Source: CAVVSD01 sp963757125
GTDB taxonomy: Bacteria > Actinomycetota > Thermoleophilia > Solirubrobacterales > Solirubrobacteraceae
Length of the DNA stretch: 64,000 nt
Direction: 5' to 3'
Assembly: GCA_963757125.1 (NCBI GenBank)
Contig: CAVWQP010000003.1
Location: 1-64,000, forward strand
The translations under genes and the position numbers were made by a program. Below, in pieces: positions 17,261 through 25,251 of the stretch. The first letter of the stretch is position 1. Each line of letters begins with the position of its first letter. The notes below the pieces were generated by a model. That model worked only from the letters and a program-made list of their open reading frames with translations. It did no database searches and was not told the DNA's origin.

Positions 17261-18172
17261 TCACCCTCCTTCGTGGCCGGCCTCACGCCGCGCGACGGCG
17301 GCGGGATTCGTGGAGTCGGCGCCCATGTACACGCCCCGGTCCCAGCTGCGGTGGCGGGGATCGCGCACGTTGACGGTCAGCGTCCCGATGCCTGCGATCT
17401 CCTGCACCACGGTCTCGCCGTCCTGCAGCGGGCCGAGTCCCTCGTGGTTCGTGCCGCAGGCCATGAGGTCCCCGCTGCGCAGCGTCACCCTGGCCGTCGC
17501 CCACGCCACGAGCTCGGGGACCCGGTGCTCCATGTCGTCGGTGTTGTAGTCGTGGCGCAGCTGGCCGTCGTTCCACATCCGGACGTGGAGATCGTTGGGA
17601 TCGGGGATCTCGTCGGCGGTGACGATGCACGGACCGATCGGGCAGAAGGTGTCGAACGACTTGCCCAGCCAGCTGAAGTCGCCCCAGCTCGTGCGCCCGT
17701 GACCGCGGGCGGAGACGTCGATGAGGCACGTGTAGCCGAACACCACGTCCTGCCAGCGTTCCGGCGGGGTGGGGGTCGTCGGCCCGCGGAACACAAGGGC
17801 CAGCTCGGCCTCGTGCATGAAGATCCACGGGTCCTCGGTCATCGGCAGCTCGATCGTCTCGCCGGGGCCGATGACCGCGTCCGGGTTCTTGACGTACATG
17901 TGCAGCGGCCGGGGCTCGCGCTGGGCGTGCTCCCAGTAGTTGGCGATCGCGCAGAGGATCGTGCGAGGCCTGGGGATCGGGGCGCGCAGCGCGACCGCGT
18001 CCAGGGGGATCGGCGAGCGCTCGGTGCACGCCAGCAGCCCGTCGCGCAGCCGGTCGTAGTCGTCGATGATCGCCGGGATGCTCTCGGCGAGGTGTGCGAC
18101 CGAGACGACGCCGTCACCGGCCAGGACGCCCGGCTCGGTCCGGCCCTCGTGCTCGAAGAGGACGAGCTTCAC
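17261..18172 (-). CDS. Fumarylacetoacetate hydrolase (FAH) family protein, metal site intact
   Basis: 303 residues of the FAH/HpcE fold: variable N-terminal domain (1-60), then the catalytic barrel. The acidic metal ligands are visible as E-x-E in MHEAELALVF (about 121-126) and Asp in TCLIDVSARG. This family cleaves C-C bonds of beta-diketo acids or hydrates and decarboxylates 2-oxo acids in ring catabolism. GTG 18172 overlaps the stop of the preceding FAH gene by 4 bp (GTGA), indicating translational coupling. The partner upstream lacks the metal ligands, so the two may form a mixed oligomer. Confidence 0.85.
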   Translation of the reverse strand: MKLVLFEHEGRTEPGVLAGDGVVSVAHLAESIPAIIDDYDRLRDGLLACTERSPIPLDAVALRAPIPRPRTILCAIANYWEHAQREPRPLHMYVKNPDAVIGPGETIELPMTEDPWIFMHEAELALVFRGPTTPTPPERWQDVVFGYTCLIDVSARGHGRTSWGDFSWLGKSFDTFCPIGPCIVTADEIPDPNDLHVRMWNDGQLRHDYNTDDMEHRVPELVAWATARVTLRSGDLMACGTNHEGLGPLQDGETVVQEIAGIGTLTVNVRDPRHRSWDRGVYMGADSTNPAAVARREAGHEGG

Positions 18173-18945
18173 GCCGTTGCCTCGACGACAAGCCGCCCGC
18201 CGCCGGGGACGTCGAGCTCGACGCTGCCGGCGGACACCGGGACGACTGCCGCGTCGTGCGCCCCTAACGCGATGAGGTCACCGGTCCGCAGCGTCATGAC
18301 GCCCGACAGGAACGAGACGATGTCGGCAACCGGCGGCCGCCCCGGGTCGGTGGCGGTGACGGTCCCGACCGTCAGCCCAAGGCCCGCGGGGACCTCGTCG
18401 ACGGTGACGATCGCAGGACCGACCGCGAACGGCGTGTCCCACGACTTCCACCAGTCGTCCCCGCCGGGGAACTCGGATCCGGGGCGCACGACGTCGACGA
18501 ACCCGGTGAAGCCGAAGACCGCGTCGCGCCAGTCCTCCGGAGCGATGTCGCGCACCGGGCCGCGGACGACGACGGCGAGCGCCGGGGCGAACCACAGCGA
18601 CGACTCCGCCGGCAGCCGGAGCGCATCGCCGCTGCCGACGCCGCCCCCGGCGTACTTGAGGTAGGCGTACGGCGGGGCGTCACCCTCCTCGAGCCCCGGC
18701 CGGTTGCGCATGACGCACAGCACCTTGCCCGGGTCGGGCACGCTCGCGCGGAGCCGGACCTCCGACACCGGGCGTGCGGGGAGCCCATCGATCGCGCCGC
18801 GCACGTCCTCGAAGCCGTCGATGAGCGCCTCGAGCATCGCCTGCGGCGTGCCCGCCGGCAGCAGCTCGGCGAGATCCACGACACCATCCGGCACGAGCGC
18901 GCCGACGCTCGTCCCGCGCTCGCTCTCGAACGTGACGATCCTCAC
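18169..18945 (-). CDS. FAH-family protein lacking the metal-binding glutamates
   Basis: 258 residues with the FAH fold order: FESERGTSVGALVPDGVVDLAEL, then SLWFAPALAVVVRG, FGFTGFVDV, and MTLRTGDLIALG near the C terminus. At the position where active homologues have E-x-E, this protein has A-P-A, so a canonical Mg/Ca site cannot form. It is either a non-catalytic partner of the intact FAH encoded next door or a changed enzyme. GTG 18945 is the likely start. A GGATAC box at 18957-18962 lies only 12 bp upstream, suggesting a very short leader. It is the first gene of the operon to 15158. Confidence 0.75.
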   Translation of the reverse strand: MRIVTFESERGTSVGALVPDGVVDLAELLPAGTPQAMLEALIDGFEDVRGAIDGLPARPVSEVRLRASVPDPGKVLCVMRNRPGLEEGDAPPYAYLKYAGGGVGSGDALRLPAESSLWFAPALAVVVRGPVRDIAPEDWRDAVFGFTGFVDVVRPGSEFPGGDDWWKSWDTPFAVGPAIVTVDEVPAGLGLTVGTVTATDPGRPPVADIVSFLSGVMTLRTGDLIALGAHDAAVVPVSAGSVELDVPGGGRLVVEATA

Positions 18946-18974
18946 CGCGAGCGAGCGTATCCCGAACAAAAGTT

Positions 18975-18999
18975 GGATGCAAATGGCCAGTTTGCATCC
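18975..18999. promoter_or_regulatory. Perfect 9-7-9 palindromic operator in a divergent promoter
   Basis: Arms GGATGCAAA and TTTGCATCC flank a 7-base spacer (TGGCCAG) in the 92-bp gap between the FAH operon (minus) and the amidohydrolase (plus). On the minus strand the arm supplies TTGCAT, which with GGATAC at 18957-18962 makes a plausible -35/-10 pair. It is a candidate regulator site; the GntR encoded at 20010 is the nearest candidate regulator. Confidence 0.65.
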
Positions 19000-19037
19000 C
19001 ACAAGAGTCTGTGATTGAGTCGGCAACGAGCTACGAC

Positions 19038-19979
19038 ATGACCAGAATCGACCTCCACGCCCACGTTGTCACGGACTCCTACCGGGAGCTGCTCGTGACC
19101 CCGGACGGCACCCGCCCGTTCGTCGTACCCGCGCCGCTCGAGGCGCTCGAGGCGAACATGGCCCGCTACGCGATCGACGCGGCCGTGATCTCCCTCGGCC
19201 CGCCCGGCGCCTTCCTCGGCGACCAGGGCCGGGCGAACGAGATCGCGCGCGCGGGCAACGAGTCCATCGCGGCGATCGTGCAGGCGGCGCCCGCGAAGTT
19301 CGCCGGCCTCGCGCTGCTGCCGCTGCCCGACGTCGATGCCGCCGTCGCCGAGCTCGCGCATGCGCTCGACACCCTCGCGCTCGACGGGGTGATCCTCTAC
19401 AGCAACACCGCGGGCGTCTATCTCGGGGACCCCGGCCTGGAGCCGCTCATGGCCGAGCTCGACCGCCGCGGGACGTACACGTTCGTCCACCCGGGGATGC
19501 CGCCGTACCGCGAGCCGCTCGGCGACCTGCATCCCCCGTGGCTGTTCGAGTTCCCCTTCGAGACGACCCGCGCGATCACGAACCTCGTGTACTCGGGAAC
19601 CCTCGAGCGCCATCCGGGCATCCGCTTCCAGTTCGCCCACCTCGGCGGCACGGCGCCGTTCCTGGCCGACCGGCTCGCCTCGCTCGCCCTCCGCGAGCCG
19701 GACAAGGCCGCGCAGGCGACCGCGGGCATCGCCGAGTACCTGCGCCGCCAGTACTACGACACCGGCCTGACGCAGTTCCTCCCCGCACTCGAGGCGACCC
19801 GGGCGATCGCGCCGTTCGACCACATCGTCTTCGGGACCGACTGGCCCTACGCGGCGCTCCCCGAGACGGGCGACGACCCGTCGCCGGACTTCGCGTCGCT
19901 GCCCGCCGCCGAGCGCGCGGCGCTCGATGCCGGCAACGCCGCCGCGCTCGTCCCGAGGCTGACCGGCGCCATGGGCTGA
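19038..19979 (+). CDS. Amidohydrolase, ACMSD (decarboxylase)-like family
   Basis: 313 residues. Metal-binding residues are visible as HAH in MTRIDLHAHVV, His in TYTFVHPG (about 152), His in FAHLGGTAP (about 206), and Asp in IVFGTDWPY (about 272), matching the ACMSD subgroup of amidohydrolases. Members decarboxylate ring-fission or aromatic acids with zinc or manganese. ATG 19038 is preferred; an earlier in-frame GTG at 19011 lies within 12 bp of the palindromic operator. It is divergent from the FAH operon and followed 30 bp later by a GntR regulator on the same strand. Confidence 0.85.
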   Translation: MTRIDLHAHVVTDSYRELLVTPDGTRPFVVPAPLEALEANMARYAIDAAVISLGPPGAFLGDQGRANEIARAGNESIAAIVQAAPAKFAGLALLPLPDVDAAVAELAHALDTLALDGVILYSNTAGVYLGDPGLEPLMAELDRRGTYTFVHPGMPPYREPLGDLHPPWLFEFPFETTRAITNLVYSGTLERHPGIRFQFAHLGGTAPFLADRLASLALREPDKAAQATAGIAEYLRRQYYDTGLTQFLPALEATRAIAPFDHIVFGTDWPYAALPETGDDPSPDFASLPAAERAALDAGNAAALVPRLTGAMG

Positions 19980-20009
19980 CCACGACGGGTAGCGTGGAGG
20001 GCGAGGCCG

Positions 20010-20720
20010 ATGGAGCTGAACAGTGGTCAGAGCTTCGTCGCCGTCCACGCCCGACTGCGGGCGGCGATCCTGTCCGGCGAGATCGCCGAGGGCGCGGTGA
20101 CGTCGCAGGCGACGCTCGCCGAACGCTTCGGCGTCGGCCGGACCCCGCTGCGCGAGGCGCTGCGGATGCTGCAGCGCGAGGGGCTGGTCATCTCCCAGCC
20201 CAACCACCGGGTGCGCATCGCCGAGCTCTCCAGCGAGGACGCCGAGGAGCTCTACATCATGCGGATCGCGCTGGAGGCGGTCGCGATCCGGGTGACCGTC
20301 CCCGTCCTGACGAGCGCGGATCTCGCCGAGCTCGACGGCCTCATGGCGCAGATGGACCACTACATGAAGCTGCGCGACCACGTCGGGCACCGCGAGCCGC
20401 ACCGGCAGTTCCACTACCGGCTCGTGTACGCCGCCGGGCCTCGGGTGAGCGAGCAGATCGACGAGCTCTTCGACCACGCGGAGCGCTACCGCCGGCGGTT
20501 CGGCGCCGCCGACACGTGGGAGTCGCGCCGCGCCGAGCACCGGGCGATCCTCGACGCCGTCGGCGAGGGCGACCGCGAGGCCGCGGCGGACCTCCTCGCC
20601 GACCACTACCTGCACACCGTCCGCCTCGTCTTCGGCGAGCTCGATCCGGACCACGATCTCGCGCGCCTGCGCGAGACCGTGGCGATCGTGGCGCCGGGCG
20701 CGGTCGATCACATCCGCTGA
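20010..20720 (+). CDS. GntR-family transcriptional regulator (FadR/FCD type)
   Basis: 236 residues. The winged helix-turn-helix (about 10-72) has LAERFGVGRTPLREALRMLQREGLV. The all-helical FCD ligand domain (about 80-215) has the metal-binding histidines in HREPHRQFH and RRAEHRAILDA. These regulators usually release DNA on binding an organic-acid effector. GGAGGG precedes the start. It lies directly after the amidohydrolase and 11 bp from the end of the convergent MetE-like gene. It probably controls the surrounding divergent catabolic operons. Confidence 0.9.
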   Translation: MELNSGQSFVAVHARLRAAILSGEIAEGAVTSQATLAERFGVGRTPLREALRMLQREGLVISQPNHRVRIAELSSEDAEELYIMRIALEAVAIRVTVPVLTSADLAELDGLMAQMDHYMKLRDHVGHREPHRQFHYRLVYAAGPRVSEQIDELFDHAERYRRRFGAADTWESRRAEHRAILDAVGEGDREAAADLLADHYLHTVRLVFGELDPDHDLARLRETVAIVAPGAVDHIR

Positions 20721-20731
20721 CGCAGCCGGTA

Positions 20732-21850
20732 CTAGCCCCAGACGTCGTGGGCGACGTCGGCGATCAGCTTGAGCTTGCCGGCCTGGGCCTCGGCGGTCAT
20801 CAGCCGCTGCTCGGCGGTCTCGCTCGCCGAGGCGAACCCGCACTGGGTCGCCAGGCCGAGGTTCTCCTTGGGATGGAACTGCGCCGCCTCGTCGATCCGG
20901 CGCTTGAGCTCGTCGGCGTCCTCGAGGGCTTCCCACTTCGAGGACACCATGCCGAGGACGACGACCTTGTCGTCGGGCAGGTGACGCAGCGGCTCGAACG
21001 ATCCCGACCGCTCGTCGTCGTACTCCATGAGGAACACGTCGAAGTCCTCGGCGCGCTGGAAGACCTCGCGCGAGATGTCCTCGTAGCCCCCGCGCGCGAT
21101 GTAGGACTGCGTGCCGTTGCCCTTGCAGACGTGCAGCCCGAAGACGGAGCCCTCGGGCCGCGGCACGCTCCCGAGACGGCCGAGCAGCTCGGCGCCCTCC
21201 GTCTTGAAGCGCTCGGTGTCGATCCCGCGCTCCTCGTACTCCTCGCGGATGCGTGCGTCGGCGTAGACCTCGTTGAACTCCGGCGCGTCGACCTGCACGT
21301 AGGGGCAGCCGGCCGCGAAGAGCTCCTCGGCCCAGCCCCGCAGCAGCTCGGCGGCGTCGGCGAAGAGCTCGAACGGATCGCTGTAGGCCTCCCTGGAGAG
21401 CTCGTTGTTCCAGAAGGCGCCGATGAGCGTCGGGCTCGGCATCGTCACCTTCAGGGGCTTGTCGGTGCGGTCCTTCGCGGCGAGGTACTCGTCGAGCAGC
21501 GGGGACCCGTTGACCTTGAGGCGGCCGGTGACGGAGAACGGGATCTCGACCACCATGGCGACGTTGCCGTCGTTGCCGGACTCGTGGAACTGCACGGTGT
21601 AGGCGGGGACGGGGCTGAAGCCGTCCATCCCGGAGACGAACTGGTCGAAGAAGATGTCGCGCCGCATCTCGCCGTCGGTGACGACGTCGACCCCCGCGGT
21701 CTCCTGGATGCGCAGGGCCTCGTCGACCGCGCGGTCCTCGATGGCCTTGTACTCCGCCGGGTCCAGCGTCCCCGCGCGCATGGACTGGCGCGCCTCGACG
21801 AGCCACGGCGGGCGCAGCATCGAGCCGATCACGTCGGCGTGGTAGATCAT
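20732..21850 (-). CDS. MetE-like cobalamin-independent methionine synthase family protein (single domain)
   Basis: 372 residues of the MetE C-terminal barrel. It begins IYHADVIGSMLRPPWL and keeps zinc ligands His-x-Cys (LHVCKGNGTQ), Glu (FLMEYDDERSG) and Cys (ATQCGFASASE). The Glu-Tyr-Asp-Asp-Glu-Arg stretch is similar to the copy at 3539 and differs from the copy at 15158, so the three are distinct subfamilies. It is encoded 19 bp after the FAH gene at 21870-22877 on the same strand, again pairing MetE-like with FAH. Gene length is about half of a full MetE, so methionine synthesis is unlikely to be its role. Confidence 0.85.
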   Translation of the reverse strand: MIYHADVIGSMLRPPWLVEARQSMRAGTLDPAEYKAIEDRAVDEALRIQETAGVDVVTDGEMRRDIFFDQFVSGMDGFSPVPAYTVQFHESGNDGNVAMVVEIPFSVTGRLKVNGSPLLDEYLAAKDRTDKPLKVTMPSPTLIGAFWNNELSREAYSDPFELFADAAELLRGWAEELFAAGCPYVQVDAPEFNEVYADARIREEYEERGIDTERFKTEGAELLGRLGSVPRPEGSVFGLHVCKGNGTQSYIARGGYEDISREVFQRAEDFDVFLMEYDDERSGSFEPLRHLPDDKVVVLGMVSSKWEALEDADELKRRIDEAAQFHPKENLGLATQCGFASASETAEQRLMTAEAQAGKLKLIADVAHDVWG

Positions 21851-21869
21851 CGGTCTCCCCTCTCGGTGC

Positions 21870-22877
21870 TCAGGTGATCGGTTCCGGCTCGGCCGCGCCC
21901 GGCGCCACGTCGGTGACGTCGTCGCCGGGATCGGCGACGCAGCGGTTGCGCATGATCCCGAGGCCCGTGATCTCCGCCTCCATCACGTCCCCCGGGCGCA
22001 GCCAGCGGTTGTCGTGGTGGCCGGCGTTGCCCCCGGGCGAGCCGGTCAGCAGGATGTCGCCGGGGCGCAGCTCGGTGACCGTCGACGCGTACGCGACGAG
22101 GTCCTCGACGCCGTAGATGATGTCGTCGACGAGCTCGTCCTGCATGGCCTCGCCGTTGACCCTCAGCGTCAGGCGCAGCTGCCGGTAGTCCTCGACGAAC
22201 TCGCGCGGCACGATGTACGGGCCGGTCGGGAAGAACCCGGGGCGGCCCTTGGACATGAGGAAGTCCGTCATCGAGAAGTTCGGGCGGAACATCAGGTCGC
22301 GCGTGCTGACGTCGTTGCTGATCGTGTAGCCCGCGACGTGGTCCATGGCGTCCTCGCGCGACACCCGGTGGGCGCGGCGCCCGATGACGATCGCCAGCTC
22401 GATCTCCCAGTCGTGCTGGGCGCCCGGGCCCCAGAGCACGACGTCGTCGCGCGCGCCCGACACCGAGCTCGACGGCGCCACGAAGACGAACGGCATCCCC
22501 GACTCCGCGCGGTGGTGGACGAACTCGGCGGCCTCCTGGCGCAGGACCTCGTCGGGGCGCGTCTCCTGCGGGTCGTTGCGCGCCATCGTGAAGACGATCT
22601 CGGTGAGGTGCTTGTGGTAGTTGGCGCCGGCGCAGAGGAACTGCCCGAGCGGCTGCACGGGCGGGAGCGGATGGAGCCCGTCGAGGGCGACGGCGTCGTC
22701 GTGCGGCTCGTCCGCGAGCGCGCGCAACTGCTCGAGCGACGCGTCCCACGACGCGAGCATGCCGGCCGTCGTGGCGTCGGGCCCGAAGTGGGGACGGAGA
22801 TCGACGACGCGATCCCCCACGACAAGACCGGGGAACGCCTCCCCCGAACTACCTGCGAACGTGCCTAGTGCGAACAC
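21870..22877 (-). CDS. Fumarylacetoacetate hydrolase family protein, metal site intact
   Basis: 335 residues. The FAH barrel has the ligand pair in DWEIELAIVIGR (about 173-184), Asp in TISNDVSTRDL, and the C-terminal LRPGDILLTGSPGG, typical of active family members. An N-terminal regulatory-type segment (1-75) precedes it. GTG 22877 is chosen because AGGAG lies four bases upstream; an in-frame ATG at 22952 would place the promoter box inside the gene. It heads a two-gene operon with the MetE-like protein at 20732. It is divergent from the dioxygenase operon at 23063. Confidence 0.85.
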   Translation of the reverse strand: MFALGTFAGSSGEAFPGLVVGDRVVDLRPHFGPDATTAGMLASWDASLEQLRALADEPHDDAVALDGLHPLPPVQPLGQFLCAGANYHKHLTEIVFTMARNDPQETRPDEVLRQEAAEFVHHRAESGMPFVFVAPSSSVSGARDDVVLWGPGAQHDWEIELAIVIGRRAHRVSREDAMDHVAGYTISNDVSTRDLMFRPNFSMTDFLMSKGRPGFFPTGPYIVPREFVEDYRQLRLTLRVNGEAMQDELVDDIIYGVEDLVAYASTVTELRPGDILLTGSPGGNAGHHDNRWLRPGDVMEAEITGLGIMRNRCVADPGDDVTDVAPGAAEPEPIT

Positions 22878-22923
22878 ACGGGTCTCCTGGTCTCTCCCCA
22901 CGCCGTCCTCGGCGCGCGCCAAC

Positions 22924-23020
22924 TGTATCCAAACGGCGTCATTGACATGCAAGAAAGTATCTGGACACGCCAGAGGTACGCAGAGTCACTACCTTGCGCC
23001 CAACTTGGAGTTTGGATACA
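22924..23020. promoter_or_regulatory. Divergent promoter region bounded by an 11-bp perfect inverted repeat
   Basis: TGTATCCAAAC (22924-22934) and GTTTGGATACA (23010-23020) are exact reverse complements separated by 75 bp, and lie 47 and 43 bp before the starts at 22877 and 23063. Each GGATACA could be a -10 box facing its gene: on the minus strand TTGCAT stands 17 bp before GATACA, and on the plus strand TTGCGC (22994-22999) stands 17 bp before TACATT. A small inverted repeat (CTGG-5-CCAG, 22961-22973) lies between. It may be an operator, a promoter, or both. Confidence 0.6.
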
Positions 23021-23062
23021 TTGCGGCCCGAGAGGGTCGCGAGGAGAGATCGGAGAGAACTC

Positions 23063-24073
23063 ATGCCGGAACGCCTGTTGACGTCGATCGCCCATGTCGA
23101 GCTGACGACACCTGATCTCGAAGCGTCCGTGGTCTACGCGCGCGACATCCTGGGGCTCGACGTCGTCGAGGAACAGGGCGACTCGGTCTACCTGCGCTGC
23201 TGGGGCGACTACTACCGCTACAGCCTCGTGCTCACCGCAGCGTCCGAGCCCGGGCTCGGCCACGCGGCGTGGCGCGCGGAGGGCCCGGAGCAGATGGAGG
23301 AGGCGATCCGCCGCGTCGAGGCGGGCGGGATCAAGGGCGAGTGGGTCGAGACCTCCGTCGGCCACGGCCGCGCCTACCGGTTCACCGGCCCCGGCGGTCA
23401 CCAGCAGGAGATCTTCTGGGACGTCGAGCGCGCGGTCGCGCCTCCCGGTGAGGAGTCGACGTACCCCGAGCGCCCGCAGCGTGCGCCGTCGCGCGGGGTC
23501 GGCGTGCGGATCCTCGACCACGTGACGGTCACCGCGCCGGAGGTCCAGGCCTTCGCGAACTGGACGCGCGACACCTTCGGCTCGCGCATCATGGCCGCGG
23601 TCGAGCCCGTGCCGGGCGCACCCTGGGTCTTCTGCGTGACGACGAACAACGAGAAGTCGCACGACTGGGGCGTCATCCAGGACTTCGAGGGCAAGACCGG
23701 GCGCATGCACCACGTCGCCTGGTGGGTCGAGACGAACCACGACCTCACGCAGGGCGCGAAGTGGATGATCGAGCATGGCCACGACATCGACCAGGGGCCC
23801 GGCCAGCACGGCATCGGCGAGCAGAACTACCTGTACTTCCGCGACCCCGCGGGCCTGCGCTACGAGCTGAACTCCGGCGGCTACCGCAACTACGTGCCCG
23901 ACTGGGAGACGATCGTGTGGCGCCCGGAGCAGGGCTCCAACAACACGTTCCGCACCGAGATCGGGATGCCGGCGGTGAGCATGGTGAACATGCCGCCCGG
24001 CGTCGCGGGGACCGGCCAGGGCGTCATGGACACCTCGGGCGACTCGGCCGAGGCCGCGCTCGCGCGCTCCTGA
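23063..24073 (+). CDS. Type I extradiol (catechol 2,3-type) dioxygenase
   Basis: 336 residues with two vicinal-oxygen-chelate modules (about 8-125 and 148-285). Probable iron ligands are His11 (IAHVELTTPD) or His at about 153 (LDHVTVTAPE), His in RMHHVAWW (about 217), and Glu in LRYELNSGGYR (about 269). Members open catechol-type rings with Fe(II) and oxygen, next to the hydroxyls. GGAGA lies six bases before the ATG. It is the first gene of the plus-strand operon to 27433 and the central clue that the island degrades a dihydroxylated ring. Confidence 0.85.
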   Translation: MPERLLTSIAHVELTTPDLEASVVYARDILGLDVVEEQGDSVYLRCWGDYYRYSLVLTAASEPGLGHAAWRAEGPEQMEEAIRRVEAGGIKGEWVETSVGHGRAYRFTGPGGHQQEIFWDVERAVAPPGEESTYPERPQRAPSRGVGVRILDHVTVTAPEVQAFANWTRDTFGSRIMAAVEPVPGAPWVFCVTTNNEKSHDWGVIQDFEGKTGRMHHVAWWVETNHDLTQGAKWMIEHGHDIDQGPGQHGIGEQNYLYFRDPAGLRYELNSGGYRNYVPDWETIVWRPEQGSNNTFRTEIGMPAVSMVNMPPGVAGTGQGVMDTSGDSAEAALARS

Positions 24074-24084
24074 GAGGACGATCG

Positions 24085-25251
24085 ATGAGCACCACCCAGG
24101 ACGTGACGCTCGACGAGCTGATCGGGCGCGCGGAGGCGATGCTGCCCACGATCGCCGAACGCGCGCTGCAGACGGAGCGCGACCGCAGGATCCCGCAGGA
24201 GACACTGGACGAGATCGAGGCGGCCGGGCTCAACCGGATCCTCCACCCGGTGCGCTTCGGCGGATACGGGCTCGACTACGACGCGTTCTTCGAGATCTCC
24301 TGGCGCCTGTCGTCCGCATGCGGCTCGACGGGCTGGGTGTACTCGGTGGCGTCCGTGCACCACTGGCAGCTCGGCCTCGCGCCGGAGCAGGCGCAGGACG
24401 ACTACTTCGCGGGCGGGGACGTCTGGTCGTGCTCGGCCTTCAACCCGCGTGGCGCGAAGCTCGAGCCGGTCGACGGCGGCTACCAGCTCGCGGGCCGGTG
24501 GCAGTACTCCAGCGGCTGCCTGCATGCCGACTGGGCGCTGCTCGGCGCGTTCGTCCCCGAGTCCCCGGCGCCGGTCCTGCTCCTCGTCCCGCGGACCGAC
24601 TTCCGCGTCGAGGACACCTGGCACGTCTCGGGCCTGAAGGGCACGGGGAGCAACGACGTCGTCATCGACGACCCGGTCTTCGTGCCCGGCTACCGGATGG
24701 TCCCGTGGAGCGGCTCCAACCCGGAGGCGGTGGCCGCCCACGGCCGCGGCTCCTACGGCGCGCCCGTCCCGTCGCTCATCCCCTGGTCGCTCGTCACGCC
24801 GGTGATCGGGATGGCCCAGGGCATGCTGAACGCCTACGAGCAGCACACGCGGACCAAGGTGAGCTCGTTCATGGGCCAGGAGGTCTCCAAGATGGTCGGC
24901 CCGCAGATGCGCGTCGCCGAGGCCGCCGCGGCGGTCGACACGGCGCGCAAGATCGCGCGGGCCAACATCCGCGAGGTCATCGACCGCGGCGCGGCAGCGG
25001 ACCCCTTCACCGACGAGGACCGCGTCCGGATGCGGCGCGACCACGCCTACGCGGCGAACCTCGCCTACGACGCGACGATGATGCTGGCCCGTGCCGGCGG
25101 CGCCTCGTCGCTGTTCGAGACCAGCCCGCTCCAGCGCTTCATGCGTGACACGCACGCCGGCTCGATGCAGATCGTCGCCAACTGGGACGAGCAGGCCGAG
25201 TCGTACGGCCGCGTCCGGATGGGGCTGGAGCCGAACAGCCAGATGTGGTGA
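24085..25251 (+). CDS. Acyl-CoA-dehydrogenase-fold flavin-dependent monooxygenase (HsaA-like oxygenase)
   Basis: 388 residues. The pattern CGSTGWVYSVASVHHW (about 76-92), LAGRWQYSSGCLHADW (about 133-150) and LKGTGSNDVVIDD (about 186-198) identifies group D two-component aromatic hydroxylases, which use FADH2 or FMNH2 to hydroxylate phenols. The flavin reductase is not in this window. It follows the extradiol dioxygenase by 11 bp and overlaps the next gene by 1 bp (TGATG). Together they suggest phenol to catechol to ring-opened product. It is a distant paralogue of the protein at 792. Confidence 0.88.
   Translation: MSTTQDVTLDELIGRAEAMLPTIAERALQTERDRRIPQETLDEIEAAGLNRILHPVRFGGYGLDYDAFFEISWRLSSACGSTGWVYSVASVHHWQLGLAPEQAQDDYFAGGDVWSCSAFNPRGAKLEPVDGGYQLAGRWQYSSGCLHADWALLGAFVPESPAPVLLLVPRTDFRVEDTWHVSGLKGTGSNDVVIDDPVFVPGYRMVPWSGSNPEAVAAHGRGSYGAPVPSLIPWSLVTPVIGMAQGMLNAYEQHTRTKVSSFMGQEVSKMVGPQMRVAEAAAAVDTARKIARANIREVIDRGAAADPFTDEDRVRMRRDHAYAANLAYDATMMLARAGGASSLFETSPLQRFMRDTHAGSMQIVANWDEQAESYGRVRMGLEPNSQMW

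Noticed and set aside
18942..21806. Open frame of over 900 codons spanning several genes on the minus strand
   Set aside because: It crosses the amidohydrolase, GntR and MetE-like genes in the wrong frame and would bury a palindromic promoter.
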